A stretch of 64,000 bases of DNA from Candidatus Gastranaerophilales bacterium (GCA_947625495.1 CANQOQ010000001.1:62001-126000), one strand, 5' to 3'. Shown: positions 27,099-36,703, counted from the first letter of the stretch. Numbers and translations are program-made. Notes: a model not told the origin generated them from the sequence alone.

Positions 27099-27956
27099 TT
27101 AAAAATCGGATTTAATTTGTTCAATCGTTTCCTTTGTAGAATCCAAAATAAAATCCCGTGAGGAAGAATTTGAAATTTTGTGCAAAATATTTAAGACTTT
27201 ATCTGGTTTCATATAAACTAAAGGATAAACCTTTGACTTTATATCATTTTTGTTTTCTTTAACATATTTTAAATCTGCACCGTAATATTTATATAAACTG
27301 GCTCTTTTAAAATTCAGAGAACCTATTTCAGCAGGTTCTGCCTCAAGCTCAGGTATAATTTTTTCCGTATTTATATAATCTTCAACAACCGCTTGAACAA
27401 GAATAGGAAGCAAATTCCTATATTCCTCCCGCCCGACTATAGTAGAAGCATAGTTAACATAAATTTTACCTTTTGTTTCAAAATTAACATCAATGAATCC
27501 TAATTTATCAATACCTTGCTGTATATAGTAAATAGCAGTACTATCATCATATTCAACTTTCTTTAATAAAGCTTTATCTGTTTTTCTGTCTTTTCTGCGC
27601 TCCAAATCAATTTCGGACAGTATTTCTTTATTTATTGTATTACCTGAAAGAGGTCTGGACATTTCATACAAATATGCATCAGGATCTTTAAACAACGCTT
27701 TTAAATTTCGTTTGGTAGGTATTGGGAAACCAAGCCATAAATCTGTTTTAATCGTATTAAATGCCTCTTTCGCGCCTGTTATTATTGTTTCAGACTCCCA
27801 ATCTTCCTCTTCTTCATTGTCGTCTTCGTCTTCATCCTCATATTTTTCATACTTTGACGGATAAGATAAATCCTTGTATGAAGCCTTAAAAGATGTATTA
27901 ACTCCTCTATATATATTTAAATTTATATTATTAAAATTCACTCTCATATTTGCCAC
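27099..27956 (-). CDS. Hypothetical protein with acidic stretch and N-terminal SFK tag
   Basis: A 285-residue protein of unknown function. It starts (GTG; an ATG at 27947 is an alternative) with MRVNF and reaches TSFKAS at about residues 22-27, the same kind of tag seen at the start of the phosphohexomutase. An acidic run (EDEDEDDNEEEEDWE) follows at about 39-53, then a mixed alpha/beta region without a signal peptide or membrane helix. No catalytic motif is seen. It is divergent from gltD. Confidence 0.7.
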   Translation of the reverse strand: MANMRVNFNNINLNIYRGVNTSFKASYKDLSYPSKYEKYEDEDEDDNEEEEDWESETIITGAKEAFNTIKTDLWLGFPIPTKRNLKALFKDPDAYLYEMSRPLSGNTINKEILSEIDLERRKDRKTDKALLKKVEYDDSTAIYYIQQGIDKLGFIDVNFETKGKIYVNYASTIVGREEYRNLLPILVQAVVEDYINTEKIIPELEAEPAEIGSLNFKRASLYKYYGADLKYVKENKNDIKSKVYPLVYMKPDKVLNILHKISNSSSRDFILDSTKETIEQIKSDF

Positions 27957-28066
27957 AACAACCGAACAATTTTTTATTTGTCATAACAGGTAAAAAAAAT
28001 CAGACATATTATTTTGCTTATAGTATAATTTAGTAAATACTTAATAAAATAAAAAAGGATATACAA

Positions 28067-29440
28067 ATGGCAGTAAGACAAAGACAACATGAACAAGATC
28101 CGATGGTAAGACGCACAAACTTTGATGCGGTTGAGTCGAACCTTACGGATGAACAGGCAAAATTAGAAGCATCAAGATGTTTAAATTGTAAGAAACCCAG
28201 ATGCGTTGAAGGTTGCCCGGTTAATATTAATATTCCTGCATTTATACATGAATTAAAAGAAGGCAATATTGAAAAAGCAGGCGAAGTTATAAGAGAATCA
28301 AGCCTATTACCTTCCGTATGCGGAAGAGTTTGCCCGCAAGAAAGACAATGTGAAGGTAAATGCGTGCTTGGCATAAAATCAGAACCTATAGCAATCGGTG
28401 CATTGGAAAGATATGTAGGCGATGCAACCAATGTCAAAATAGGCGAAATAAAAGAAACAGGTAAAAAAGTTGCAATCATAGGTTCAGGATGTGCAGGTAT
28501 TACCGCAGCTGCCGACTTAAGGAAAGCAGGTCATGAAGTAGTTGTATTTGAGGCACTTCATAAACTTGGGGGCGTTCTAAGATATGGTATTCCTCCATTT
28601 AGACTTCCCAGAACATTCTTAGATAAAGAAATTTCTAACCTAAAAGCAATGGGAGTTAAATTTGTTACTAACGTTGTTGTAGGTAAATCTATTACAATTA
28701 AACAACTTCAAGATGACGGATTTGATGCTATAGTTATTGGTTCAGGCGCAGGTCTTCCAAAGATGATGGGAGTTCCCGGCGAAAATTTAAACGGTGTATA
28801 TTCGGCTAACGAATTTTTAACAAGAGTTAACCTTATGCAGGCTAACTTAGAATCAACGGCTACACCTATCAGAGTCGGCGAAAAAGCCGCAATAATCGGC
28901 GGCGGAAACGTTGCTATGGATGCTGCAAGAGTTGCAATAAGAGTCGGATTTAAAGAAGTATACATTGTTTACAGAAGAACGGAAGCTGAACTTCCCGCAC
29001 GTCTTGAAGAAATAAGACACGCTAAAGAAGAAGGAGTTATTTTTAAATTTCTTCATGCCCCAAAGGAAATATATAATAAAGACGGTTACGTTAACGGTAT
29101 GAAATTTGAAATTATGGAACTCGGGGAACCCGATGAATCAGGCAGAAGAAAACCCGTTCCTACAGGTAAAACCGTTGATTTAGATGTTGATACCGTTGTT
29201 GTTGCACTCGGTACAGGTCCGAATCCTACAATCCAAGCTTCTATGTTAAGAGATAACATGAATCTTGAAACAAACCCGAAAGGCTATATTATCATTAATG
29301 CAGAAACGGGTGAAACATCCGTAGACGGTATATACGCAGGAGGCGACGTTGCTCCTACAGGTTCTTCTACAGCTATTAACGCTATGGGGGCAGGAAAACG
29401 TGCAGCAAAAGCAATTAATGAATATCTTGCAACAAAATAA
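28067..29440 (+). CDS. gltD: NADPH-dependent glutamate synthase small subunit-like oxidoreductase
   Basis: A 457-residue flavoprotein. The N-terminal domain binds 4Fe-4S clusters (CLNCKKPRCVEGCPVN and CGRVCPQERQCEGKC). The FAD site is VAIIGSGCAGITAA and the NADPH site is AAIIGGGNVAMDAA; the C-terminal YAGGDVAPTG closes the FAD fold. No large glutamate synthase subunit is adjacent, so this may be a stand-alone GltA-type enzyme or a ferredoxin:NADP oxidoreductase. A -10 box (28024-28029) and AAGGAT lead the gene. Confidence 0.88.
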   Translation: MAVRQRQHEQDPMVRRTNFDAVESNLTDEQAKLEASRCLNCKKPRCVEGCPVNINIPAFIHELKEGNIEKAGEVIRESSLLPSVCGRVCPQERQCEGKCVLGIKSEPIAIGALERYVGDATNVKIGEIKETGKKVAIIGSGCAGITAAADLRKAGHEVVVFEALHKLGGVLRYGIPPFRLPRTFLDKEISNLKAMGVKFVTNVVVGKSITIKQLQDDGFDAIVIGSGAGLPKMMGVPGENLNGVYSANEFLTRVNLMQANLESTATPIRVGEKAAIIGGGNVAMDAARVAIRVGFKEVYIVYRRTEAELPARLEEIRHAKEEGVIFKFLHAPKEIYNKDGYVNGMKFEIMELGEPDESGRRKPVPTGKTVDLDVDTVVVALGTGPNPTIQASMLRDNMNLETNPKGYIIINAETGETSVDGIYAGGDVAPTGSSTAINAMGAGKRAAKAINEYLATK

Positions 29441-29456
29441 ACTGATAATATTAAAT

Positions 29457-29488
29457 AAAAAAAGACCCTTATTTTAGGGTCTTTTTTA
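29457..29488. terminator. Bidirectional terminator between gltD and flippase-like gene
   Basis: AAAGACCCT pairs with AGGGTCTTT around TATTTT, with A-run before and T-run after. Confidence 0.9.
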
Positions 29489-30470
29489 TTTCTACAAAAG
29501 ATATATTATTCTTAATTAAAAATATGACGGCAACAAAAAGTGTAAATATGGTAACTATGCTCTGTTCGGTTAATGCCATTGCAAGGGCAGGTTCTTTCGG
29601 AATATTATACATCGCAAACGCTGAAATTATTGCCAGTTGATAAGGGCCTATATATATTGAAGCAGACGGTATCATACACGCCAGTGCAACAAAACTTACT
29701 ATAAATATTACAACAGACCAGTGTATATGATATCCAAACCCATTTATAATTATTAAAAAATTTATACATTCAAAAATCCAAATACCGACTGAAGAAAAAA
29801 GAGCACAAACTAATTTTTTAGGTGAATCAATTATTTCAAACCCGTTAAATAATGAATTACAAAAATTCTTGCAAAAAATTATTCCTTTTTTTATCAATTC
29901 TTTAAACGGCAAAAAATCAGATTTCAAAATTATATAATTACAAATTTTATCCGTTTGATTGAATTTATATGTAACAATAACAAATAATAATCCTGCAAAA
30001 ATTGTTATCCCTGCAAAAAGACAAAGATATCTTGCCAATACTGAATTATGGTATTTTAGAATACCAATACATAAGAAAATAAATATAACTACTACATCTA
30101 AAACTCTTTCAAAAAGTACGGTACCAAGGAGTTTAACTTTACTTACATTATATTTATAACCGGTAAAGTAAGCTCTAAAAAAATCTCCTGCTCTTGCAGG
30201 CATAAATATATTCAAAGCTGCTCCCGTTATACATAATAAAACCAGCTCAATAAAAGATACTTTTTTTATGGTTTTTGATATTAAAAATTTATAACTTAAT
30301 GCTCTGAATGATAATGATACAGATATAGAACATATTAGCAGCAGCGCATATTTCAAATCAAAATTTTTAAAATTTTCTATTAAATCCTTTAAATCTATAT
30401 TTACGAATACACAATATAAAAATATAAAAGTAATAATCAGGAGTAATATATTTTTTATATTAATTTTCAT
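29469..30470 (-). CDS. Lysylphosphatidylglycerol synthase TM-domain (UPF0104) protein, flippase-like
   Basis: A 333-residue polytopic membrane protein with about eight hydrophobic segments, and the family signatures LRALSYKFLI, FMPARAGDFFRAY and a C-terminal PSASIYIGPYQLAI. Such proteins resemble the flippase half of MprF but lack the synthetase domain; many sit near glycan or glycosyltransferase genes. Substrate unknown. It follows the TPR gene with a short gap on the minus strand. Confidence 0.82.
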   Translation of the reverse strand: MKINIKNILLLIITFIFLYCVFVNIDLKDLIENFKNFDLKYALLLICSISVSLSFRALSYKFLISKTIKKVSFIELVLLCITGAALNIFMPARAGDFFRAYFTGYKYNVSKVKLLGTVLFERVLDVVVIFIFLCIGILKYHNSVLARYLCLFAGITIFAGLLFVIVTYKFNQTDKICNYIILKSDFLPFKELIKKGIIFCKNFCNSLFNGFEIIDSPKKLVCALFSSVGIWIFECINFLIIINGFGYHIHWSVVIFIVSFVALACMIPSASIYIGPYQLAIISAFAMYNIPKEPALAMALTEQSIVTIFTLFVAVIFLIKNNISFVEIKKTLK

Positions 30471-30488
30471 GTTTAAACAAAAATCCTT

Positions 30489-31052
30489 TTAAACGATTTT
30501 AAGCCCCGAGAAGTTAATTTTTTGCTGGAGCCTTAGTTTCTCTATTATAGTATCGGAATATAAAGATTTCAAAGAGAGTGAATCGGTAATTTTTTGAGCT
30601 TTATTGAATACATTTGAAGCCTCTTTATATCTTTTTAAAAGGATAAGATTATTAACTTTAATATCAGTCAATTGCAGAAATAGAGAATAATTAGTTTCGG
30701 AAAAGCTGTCTAAAGCTTTATTAGAATATAAAATTGCCATAGAAGAATTTTTCAAAAAATTATAACAATTTGCTAAAGAAGCAAGGATTTTAGTATCAAA
30801 AGGAGATATTTTTTCCGCATTTTTATACAATTCAAGTGCTTTTTTAATATTACCTTTTATAAAACAAATATCGGCATACATTATTAAACTTTTTAAATGA
30901 AACGGAGTAAGTTCAAGTGCGGTTTTGAGTTTTTTAACGGCTGAATTTAATTTATAAAAATAATAAAAATCGTCTTCCGCTTCTCTAAAAAGCAGTTCAG
31001 ATTTCATATTAATAACTTTATTAGTATATGATTTATTAATTATATTTTGCAT
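30489..31052 (-). CDS. TPR-repeat protein
   Basis: A 187-residue helical protein with about three tetratricopeptide-like repeats, clearest at LTPFHLKSLIMYADICFIKGNIKKALELYKNA and the next SPFDTKILASLANCYNFLKNSS in the central part. TPRs mediate protein contacts. No signal peptide is seen. The start is uncertain: no ribosome site is good, and an internal ATG (MKSELL) 15 codons later is an alternative. Probably in operon with the flippase-like gene. Confidence 0.65.
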   Translation of the reverse strand: MQNIINKSYTNKVINMKSELLFREAEDDFYYFYKLNSAVKKLKTALELTPFHLKSLIMYADICFIKGNIKKALELYKNAEKISPFDTKILASLANCYNFLKNSSMAILYSNKALDSFSETNYSLFLQLTDIKVNNLILLKRYKEASNVFNKAQKITDSLSLKSLYSDTIIEKLRLQQKINFSGLKIV

Positions 31053-31365
31053 TTAAGCCGTATTTATAACTTCTACCTGTTAAATAATAGAATTTTAGAA
31101 GTATATAGGGCTAGACGGCATTTAAAAACCGCAATTACAAAAATCATGGAAACCATGACAGGGCATGAGTTTCCATGATAATAAATTTAATTTAACATTT
31201 TTTAATACATAATAAGCGTTTAAGGCATAATCGTCAAAACCATGACTTGGCATGACTTTTAAACAGATTACAAAAGTTAACATTTTATAAGCAATCAAAA
31301 AGTTTTTGGCTTGATATTAAAAAATGTACATAGTATTATAATTTTATAAAATTATTGGAGGAACA
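31053..31365. promoter_or_regulatory. Intergenic region with helically phased CATG elements and omega-like promoter
   Basis: This 313-base gap separates divergent genes. It holds a perfect 11-bp inverted repeat, ATCATGGAAAC (31143-31153) with GTTTCCATGAT (31169-31179), whose loop is nearly repeated at 31240-31256. The shared core is CCATGAC, two variable bases, GGCATGA. CATG occurs at 31145, 31154, 31164 and 31174, then at 31241 and 31251, so spaced by 9-10 bases. A promoter for the downstream gene is TTGATA (31311-31316), 17 bases, TATTAT (31334-31339). A regulator binding one face of the helix is an inference. Confidence 0.55.
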
Positions 31366-31608
31366 ATGAATCAAATTATAAAGATAGCTTGGGACTTAAA
31401 CGAAAATACGGAAAACAGATATCAATTGGTATATGAAATAGCAGAACTTGCAAAAAAGCTGGTTGATGAAAACCAGATGAAAAAGGGAAGAGAAGAATAC
31501 AGTTTTGATGAAGTTCCTTTTGATACATCAATAAAAAAAGAGAATCCCGTAGAACATGCCATAATGGTAAAAGCTTCGGAATATGATGATTCAGGTTTAG
31601 TCGGTTAA
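31366..31608 (+). CDS. rpoZ: RNA polymerase omega subunit-like protein
   Basis: An 80-residue protein. The segment ENRYQLVYEIAELAKKLVDE resembles the omega signature NRY/FxLVxxAxxRAxxL, and the later KKENPVEHAIMVKASE resembles the KPVxxAIxEMSxE helix of cyanobacterial omega. The central part is acidic and divergent. Omega helps assemble the polymerase beta' subunit. GGAGG precedes the ATG. The call rests on short motifs and is tentative; otherwise a conserved hypothetical protein. Confidence 0.5.
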   Translation: MNQIIKIAWDLNENTENRYQLVYEIAELAKKLVDENQMKKGREEYSFDEVPFDTSIKKENPVEHAIMVKASEYDDSGLVG

Positions 31609-31626
31609 TAAAATAAAATAAGATAT

Positions 31627-31660
31627 AAAAAAAGCTCCTCAATGTCAGGAGCTTTTTTAA
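31627..31660. terminator. Bidirectional terminator between omega-like gene and rpsT
   Basis: AAAGCTCCT pairs with AGGAGCTTT around a short loop, flanked by A-run and T-run, 18 bases past the omega-like stop codon and just past the rpsT stop on the other strand. Confidence 0.9.
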
Positions 31661-31677
31661 AACCTAAAAATCAAAAA

Positions 31678-31950
31678 TTAAGCCATTAATTTGTTAACTG
31701 CTCTTGTTAATCTTGATTTCTTTCTTGAAGCCGTATTTTTATGTAAAATACCTTTAGAAGCAGCCTGATCGCAAAGCTTATAAGCTTTTGAAAGTGCTGC
31801 TTTAATTGCTTCCTGGTCTTTTTCTTTGGCTTGAGCTAAAGCAAGAACACTTTTAACCGCACTTTTAATTGTTGATTTAAAAATCACATTTCTTTCGTGA
31901 TTTCTTTCTGCAGTTAATATTCTTTTCTTTGCTGATTTTATATTTGCCAT
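31678..31950 (-). CDS. rpsT: 30S ribosomal protein S20
   Basis: A 90-residue basic protein beginning MANIKSAKKRILTAERN, the S20 signature, and ending with the TASRKKSRLTRAVNKL block. It binds 16S rRNA early in small-subunit assembly. The ATG at 31950 is chosen from the conserved N-terminus and the GAAAGGA site upstream; the frame stays open for 17 further codons. Confidence 0.95.
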   Translation of the reverse strand: MANIKSAKKRILTAERNHERNVIFKSTIKSAVKSVLALAQAKEKDQEAIKAALSKAYKLCDQAASKGILHKNTASRKKSRLTRAVNKLMA

Positions 31951-32131
31951 AGTTTTTTCCTTTCTTATACAAGTATTGAATGTTGAACAATCAATCTGCA
32001 TAGAGGATGATGAGTATGTTTATTATATAATTAAAAAAAATAAAGTAAAATAAATATTAATTTTTATAAAAAACTAGCAAAAAAAGTAAATTACAATTTT
32101 TCTATTTTCGGAAAATAAATAAGAAACATAA

Positions 32132-33682
32132 ATGCAGATTAATAACATAAAACCAAAGACAGAAATAACAGCCGGACAAAGAGACCAAAACTTCAAAGGA
32201 GCAAGAAGTCTGGTCAGAACTCTTGCAAATCCCGATGCCTTAACGTCTACTATTGTGCTGGAATCTTTTGTTACGGGAGGCAGAGGCATTAATGCATATA
32301 AAAGGGGCGGCTTCCCCGAGTTCAGAGAAAGATTCACCGATGACGTTGTTTCTGCCGTTTTTTGGATGAAAGGTGTTGATTTATTTAATTCATTAGGTAA
32401 TAAATTCGGTAAACATGTTCTAAAACTTCCCACAACGGAATTTGATGTAGGAAAAGACGCTCTAAGAACTCCGTTTGCTAATCTTATAAGTGATTTGGGA
32501 GAAAAAACTACAGACCCTGAAATGATTAAATCACTTGAAAAGAAACTTGCCGCATTCAAATTTACCAAAATAATTCTTTCAACACTTATGGCTACAACTT
32601 TTGTCGGTTTTATTCTGCCCAAAATAAATCAGGCAATAACCAAAAAGCTAATGCAAAACAGAAAAAATAATGAGCAAAAGAAAAGCGGTATAAACATAGA
32701 TTCAATATTTGATACCAGTATTGAAGAATTTGACAAGAAAATTTCACAAAAATCATCACCGTCATTTAAGGGTATTTCACCGGAATTAATGACAAAAGTT
32801 GCCCATGCGCTTGAAAATAATAAAATATGTAAAATGTTAACCTGTGACGTAGGTATTTTAACAGGACGTGTTAAAACCGCAAGAAACGCAGATGAAGGCA
32901 GAGAGTATTTCTTCCGTGATGCTACATCTTGTTTCTTCTATTTCGCAAGCACGCCTTTGGTATATAAATTCCTTCAAAAGATATCGGGCAAAACCAACCT
33001 GACAAATATTGACCCTGTAGCTTCAAAGCAAATCAATGATAATATACTAAATCAATTGAAAAATGCCGATGGTACTTTCAGCTCCATGAATATAAAAGAA
33101 TTTACATCAAAAGTTATAGGATGTATTGATGACGGAGCAAAAGCTTTAATGGAAAAACTGCCGTTTAATTCGGACGTAATACCATTAAGTGAACTGTCAA
33201 AACATATAACAGACGAAAATCTGATTCAAAAAGCAAAAGAAATGGCAAAACTGCAGCCTGTTAAATCAGGTGTCGGAGAAGTTCTCACAAGACAGCAGGT
33301 TATGGATGTATTAAAGCAGGGAAGCATTAATACACCAGAATTTATGCAATCTGTTTATAAGAGCCGATTTGGTGAAGCGCTTACTAACCCTTATAAATTT
33401 ATCCCAATGAAAAAGATTACCTCTTTCAGAGAAAATATTGACCGTTATTTGAGTGCAATTGTTAAATCGGCAGAAAAGAATAACGGAATTATAGATGAAA
33501 GTCTGATAAAGAAAATAAATACAAAAAGTTTTATTATGTCAGCAGTATTTAGAGCAGCAGCAATAGGCGTTTCGGCGTTTGCTCTCGGGTTTGCAATACC
33601 TAAAATTCAGTATGCAATAACAGCAAAGAAAACAGGAAAGAATGAAGCTCCGGGGCTTAGAGAATACAAAAAAGACGTCTAA
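32132..33682 (+). CDS. Lineage-type hypothetical membrane protein with internal repeat and N-terminal FKG tag
   Basis: A 516-residue protein of unknown function. It starts MQINNIK and reaches NFKGARS at about residues 20-26. After a conserved-looking LESFVTGGRGINAYKRGG segment, it has a hydrophobic helix at about 150-175 ending in LPKINQAITKK, and a second at about 470-500 ending in IPKIQYAITAKK; the similarity of the two ends suggests an ancient duplication. A second PSFKG occurs near residue 210. There is no signal peptide. Its 3' end overlaps rdgB by four bases. Confidence 0.75.
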   Translation: MQINNIKPKTEITAGQRDQNFKGARSLVRTLANPDALTSTIVLESFVTGGRGINAYKRGGFPEFRERFTDDVVSAVFWMKGVDLFNSLGNKFGKHVLKLPTTEFDVGKDALRTPFANLISDLGEKTTDPEMIKSLEKKLAAFKFTKIILSTLMATTFVGFILPKINQAITKKLMQNRKNNEQKKSGINIDSIFDTSIEEFDKKISQKSSPSFKGISPELMTKVAHALENNKICKMLTCDVGILTGRVKTARNADEGREYFFRDATSCFFYFASTPLVYKFLQKISGKTNLTNIDPVASKQINDNILNQLKNADGTFSSMNIKEFTSKVIGCIDDGAKALMEKLPFNSDVIPLSELSKHITDENLIQKAKEMAKLQPVKSGVGEVLTRQQVMDVLKQGSINTPEFMQSVYKSRFGEALTNPYKFIPMKKITSFRENIDRYLSAIVKSAEKNNGIIDESLIKKINTKSFIMSAVFRAAAIGVSAFALGFAIPKIQYAITAKKTGKNEAPGLREYKKDV

Positions 33683-34260
33683 ACTAAATTTTCTTTAATC
33701 CATTGAAGCATGGGATTTAGGGCGTTAGCTCTGTGGGAAACCGTATTTTTAACAGTATCTGGAAGTTCCGCTATTGTTTTATTATATTCTGGAAGATAAA
33801 ACACGGGGTCATAGCCAAAACCATTGGTTCCTTTAGCTTCAAAATCTATTAATCCTTCAACTCTGCCTTCTTGAGTGTGTAATATTTCACCTTCGCCGTT
33901 TACAAGCACCATAGAGCAGATAAAGTGAGCCGTTCTTTTTTCTTTAGGTATATTTTTTAATTCGTTTAGGAGTTTTTCTATTTTTTCTTTTTGAGTAGGC
34001 GCATATCTTGAAGAATAAATTCCCGGTCTTGAGTCTAATATATCAACACATAATCCGGAGTCATCAGCCAAGCAATATGATTTTGTTATTTTACTTGCCT
34101 CTTTTGCTTTTATAATAGCATTTTCCAAAAAGCTTTTTCCCGTTTCGTCGGGATTAAAACTGCCTTTTATTACATCAAACTCAACATCATTTGAACTGTT
34201 AATTGCATTAATTTCATCAAGTTTATGCGGATTTGAAGTTGCAATAATAATTTTTATCAT
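33679..34260 (-). CDS. rdgB: XTP/dITP diphosphatase (RdgB/HAM1)
   Basis: A 193-residue pyrophosphatase that removes deaminated purine nucleotides from the pool. The TSNPHKLDEI opening, the metal and substrate site YCLADDSGLCVD, the SSRYAP motif, GFGYDPVF and the C-terminal SHRANAL are all present. The ATG at 34260 is set by the conserved MIKIIIATSNPHK start, one base past the uppS stop, so the genes are coupled. Confidence 0.94.
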   Translation of the reverse strand: MIKIIIATSNPHKLDEINAINSSNDVEFDVIKGSFNPDETGKSFLENAIIKAKEASKITKSYCLADDSGLCVDILDSRPGIYSSRYAPTQKEKIEKLLNELKNIPKEKRTAHFICSMVLVNGEGEILHTQEGRVEGLIDFEAKGTNGFGYDPVFYLPEYNKTIAELPDTVKNTVSHRANALNPMLQWIKENLV

Positions 34261-34261
34261 A

Positions 34262-35005
34262 TTACTTACCAAATCGTCTTGTTCTCAAATGAAATTCTTC
34301 AATGGCTTTAATGAGTTCATTTCTGTCAAACTCGGGCCAGAAAGTATTTGTTATATAAACCTCTGTATAAGCTATCTGCCAAAGAAGATAGTTGCTTATT
34401 CTCTTTTCCCCGCCCGTTCTTATTAATAAATCAGGGTCAGGGATATTTTTTGTGTATAGATTTTGAGAAATTGTATCTTCCGTAATGCTGTTAATATCAA
34501 TTTGCCCATGTTTTACTTTTTCTGCTATAGCTTTAACCGCATTAGTAAGCTCCATTCTTGAACCGTAATTAAACGCTATTTGCAGGTTAAGCGATTTATT
34601 ATTTTTTGTTGAATTTTCACCATAAGCCAAAATCTTTTTTAAATTTTCATTTAAAGATGTTTTATCACCGATAAAACTTAACTTTATGTCGTTTTTATTA
34701 AACTCTGGTACTTCCTGTTCAATGGTTTTAGCTAAAAGAGTCATCAAAAAATCAACTTCTTCTTTAGCTCTGTTCCAATTTTCGGTTGAAAACGCATAAA
34801 CGGTCAGATAATCAATATTAAACTCTTTACAGGCTTTTATAACCGTTCTTAGAGAATCAACACCTTTTTTATGTCCGGCAGCCGAAGGCAGAAACTTAGA
34901 TTTTGCCCAGCGTCTGTTTCCGTCCATTATGATTGCAATATGTTTCAGATTTGTTTCTTTAACTATTTCTTTTATTTTTTCTGAATCGGTTAATGTTTCT
35001 AACAT
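34262..35005 (-). CDS. uppS: Undecaprenyl diphosphate synthase
   Basis: A 247-residue cis-prenyltransferase that makes the C55 lipid carrier for peptidoglycan and O-antigen. The catalytic aspartate is D28 in IIMDGNRRWAK; VYAFSTENW, the FNYGSR block and the PDLLIRTGGEKRISNYLLWQ diphosphate site follow in order. It leads a two-gene operon with rdgB. Confidence 0.95.
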   Translation of the reverse strand: MLETLTDSEKIKEIVKETNLKHIAIIMDGNRRWAKSKFLPSAAGHKKGVDSLRTVIKACKEFNIDYLTVYAFSTENWNRAKEEVDFLMTLLAKTIEQEVPEFNKNDIKLSFIGDKTSLNENLKKILAYGENSTKNNKSLNLQIAFNYGSRMELTNAVKAIAEKVKHGQIDINSITEDTISQNLYTKNIPDPDLLIRTGGEKRISNYLLWQIAYTEVYITNTFWPEFDRNELIKAIEEFHLRTRRFGK

Positions 35006-35129
35006 ATTCTCTCACTTTTTTAGAATTATAAAACAAAAAATTAAAAAAAGACACTTTGTTAAAAGCCTTTATTTTTACCGTATATTTTTATAAAATATAA
35101 CTGAAGGGATTAAGAAATAAGGCAGAAGA

Positions 35130-36617
35130 TTGAAAAAAATTTTTGTATACTTTTTGTTGCTTTTTTTTATAAATTTATTTTGTCCTTATCTTGAGGTATC
35201 GGCTCAGGCAGAATACAAGGATATAAAAAGAACAAACCTTCAAACGGTTGAAAATAATAATATGTTCGGCTTGGTTGAAAAAGACAGTAAAAGAGTAATA
35301 CTTCCTTTAAAATATAAAAAAATAAGAAAAACAAAATTTGAAAATAAAATTGTAATAGCTGCCGAAAATCCTTTGTATTTAACTCTTTACAGTCCTGACG
35401 GAATTTATGATAATTTTTTTATTGATTATTTTGAAAACAATAATTACCTTCAAAATATAAAATTTGAAAATTATCCTAAAAATGGTGCCGTTAAATATAA
35501 ACAAAACAGTTTATGGGGGCTTATTATAGTTAATAACGGCATAATAACCATAACAAAACCGATATATAAAAAAATTATCTTCCCTGATGAAGCTTCAATA
35601 GTTTCTAAAATCTTAAATATTACATATGCACCTTTAAACAGTATAATTCTATACGGCAAATATTCAAATACGGCAAATGCTTTTCAAACCGCAGCAGAAA
35701 TTTTAAACAATTCTCCAAGGTATCACAGCGGAAATGTTTTATTTAATGCCGTAAAAATTAATGAAGAACTCAAAATTAATGATAACAATTTAACAGTAAA
35801 ATATAAAAGCTTTGATTTTTATGATTACAATTACTTTTTAATAACTCAAAAAGACAACTTGCGCCTTTTTGATTGTAAAACGGGTAAAGAACAGCAGTAT
35901 TTAAACATTAATATTCCGAAATACAAAGACAAACCCTCAATAAATTCACTTTCACAATTATACGATTTTATAAATAAAAATTCCCAAATAAAAGTAAAAA
36001 ATTATCCGCAAAAAGGCGTTTTAAAGAAAGGCAATAAATTATACGCATTTAATAATTCACAAATGAAGGAGCTTCCGCTTTTAAAGAATTATGACCTGTC
36101 TGATTCAAATTTACTTATAAGCAAATTAACGGGACTTAGTGTATATTTTAGCGACTATGACAAAATAACAGCCAAAAACGGAGGCTGGGGAATCCTTGAT
36201 AACAACGGGAAAATAAAAGTTCCTTTTATATATGATTCAATTATGCCGCTTGAAAATGATACTTTAGAAATGATTCATAATATGAATAAGGTTGATACAG
36301 AAAGTATAGAACTTGAATTTATACCCAAAGATACCGAAAACAATTTATATCTGGCACAAAAAGGCAGAAATTACGGCATCATTAATGAAAATAACGAAGT
36401 AATTATTCCTTTTAAATATGTAAAATATTCTGAAAACAATAACATCAGCAGTATAAAAGCGCAAATGAATAACCAAATAAACAGAGAAATCAGTGAATAT
36501 AACAGAAAAGAAACCATAAATACACTTCCCTGGCTTATAGCGGATATTATACTTTTCCCGCTGCTTTTAATTATACCTTACCCTTGCAGTTCAATACATT
36601 TTCACGGAAGATATTAA
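35130..36617 (+). CDS. WG-repeat protein, exported
   Basis: A 495-residue protein with a signal peptide (about residues 1-25). WG-type beta repeats are seen near the N-terminus (NMFGLVEKDSKRVILPLKYK), in GGWGILDNNGKIKVPFIYDS and in NYGIINENNEVIIPFKY. The C-terminal hydrophobic helix (ADIILFPLLLIIPYP) could anchor it to a membrane. WG repeats form propeller-like domains for binding; the ligand is unknown. It begins with TTG. Base composition matches the neighbours. Confidence 0.78.
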   Translation: MKKIFVYFLLLFFINLFCPYLEVSAQAEYKDIKRTNLQTVENNNMFGLVEKDSKRVILPLKYKKIRKTKFENKIVIAAENPLYLTLYSPDGIYDNFFIDYFENNNYLQNIKFENYPKNGAVKYKQNSLWGLIIVNNGIITITKPIYKKIIFPDEASIVSKILNITYAPLNSIILYGKYSNTANAFQTAAEILNNSPRYHSGNVLFNAVKINEELKINDNNLTVKYKSFDFYDYNYFLITQKDNLRLFDCKTGKEQQYLNINIPKYKDKPSINSLSQLYDFINKNSQIKVKNYPQKGVLKKGNKLYAFNNSQMKELPLLKNYDLSDSNLLISKLTGLSVYFSDYDKITAKNGGWGILDNNGKIKVPFIYDSIMPLENDTLEMIHNMNKVDTESIELEFIPKDTENNLYLAQKGRNYGIINENNEVIIPFKYVKYSENNNISSIKAQMNNQINREISEYNRKETINTLPWLIADIILFPLLLIIPYPCSSIHFHGRY

Positions 36618-36703
36618 TTTTTTAACATATTTTGTTCAAAAATGTGTTTATGATACAATATAGACATACATGATACGGATATATAAGTTAAAGGGGATAG
36701 ATT

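Noticed and set aside
28030-28479. 149-codon ORF antisense to the start of gltD
   Set aside because: Shadow of conserved cysteine-rich gltD coding sequence; no ribosome site.
31678-32001. Longer rpsT start giving 107 residues
   Set aside because: The extra N-terminal segment is not part of S20; the conserved MANIKSAKKR start has its own ribosome site.
32074-32622. 182-codon ORF antisense to the 516-residue protein gene
   Set aside because: The plus strand has good coding sense with motifs; the minus frame lacks promoter and ribosome site.
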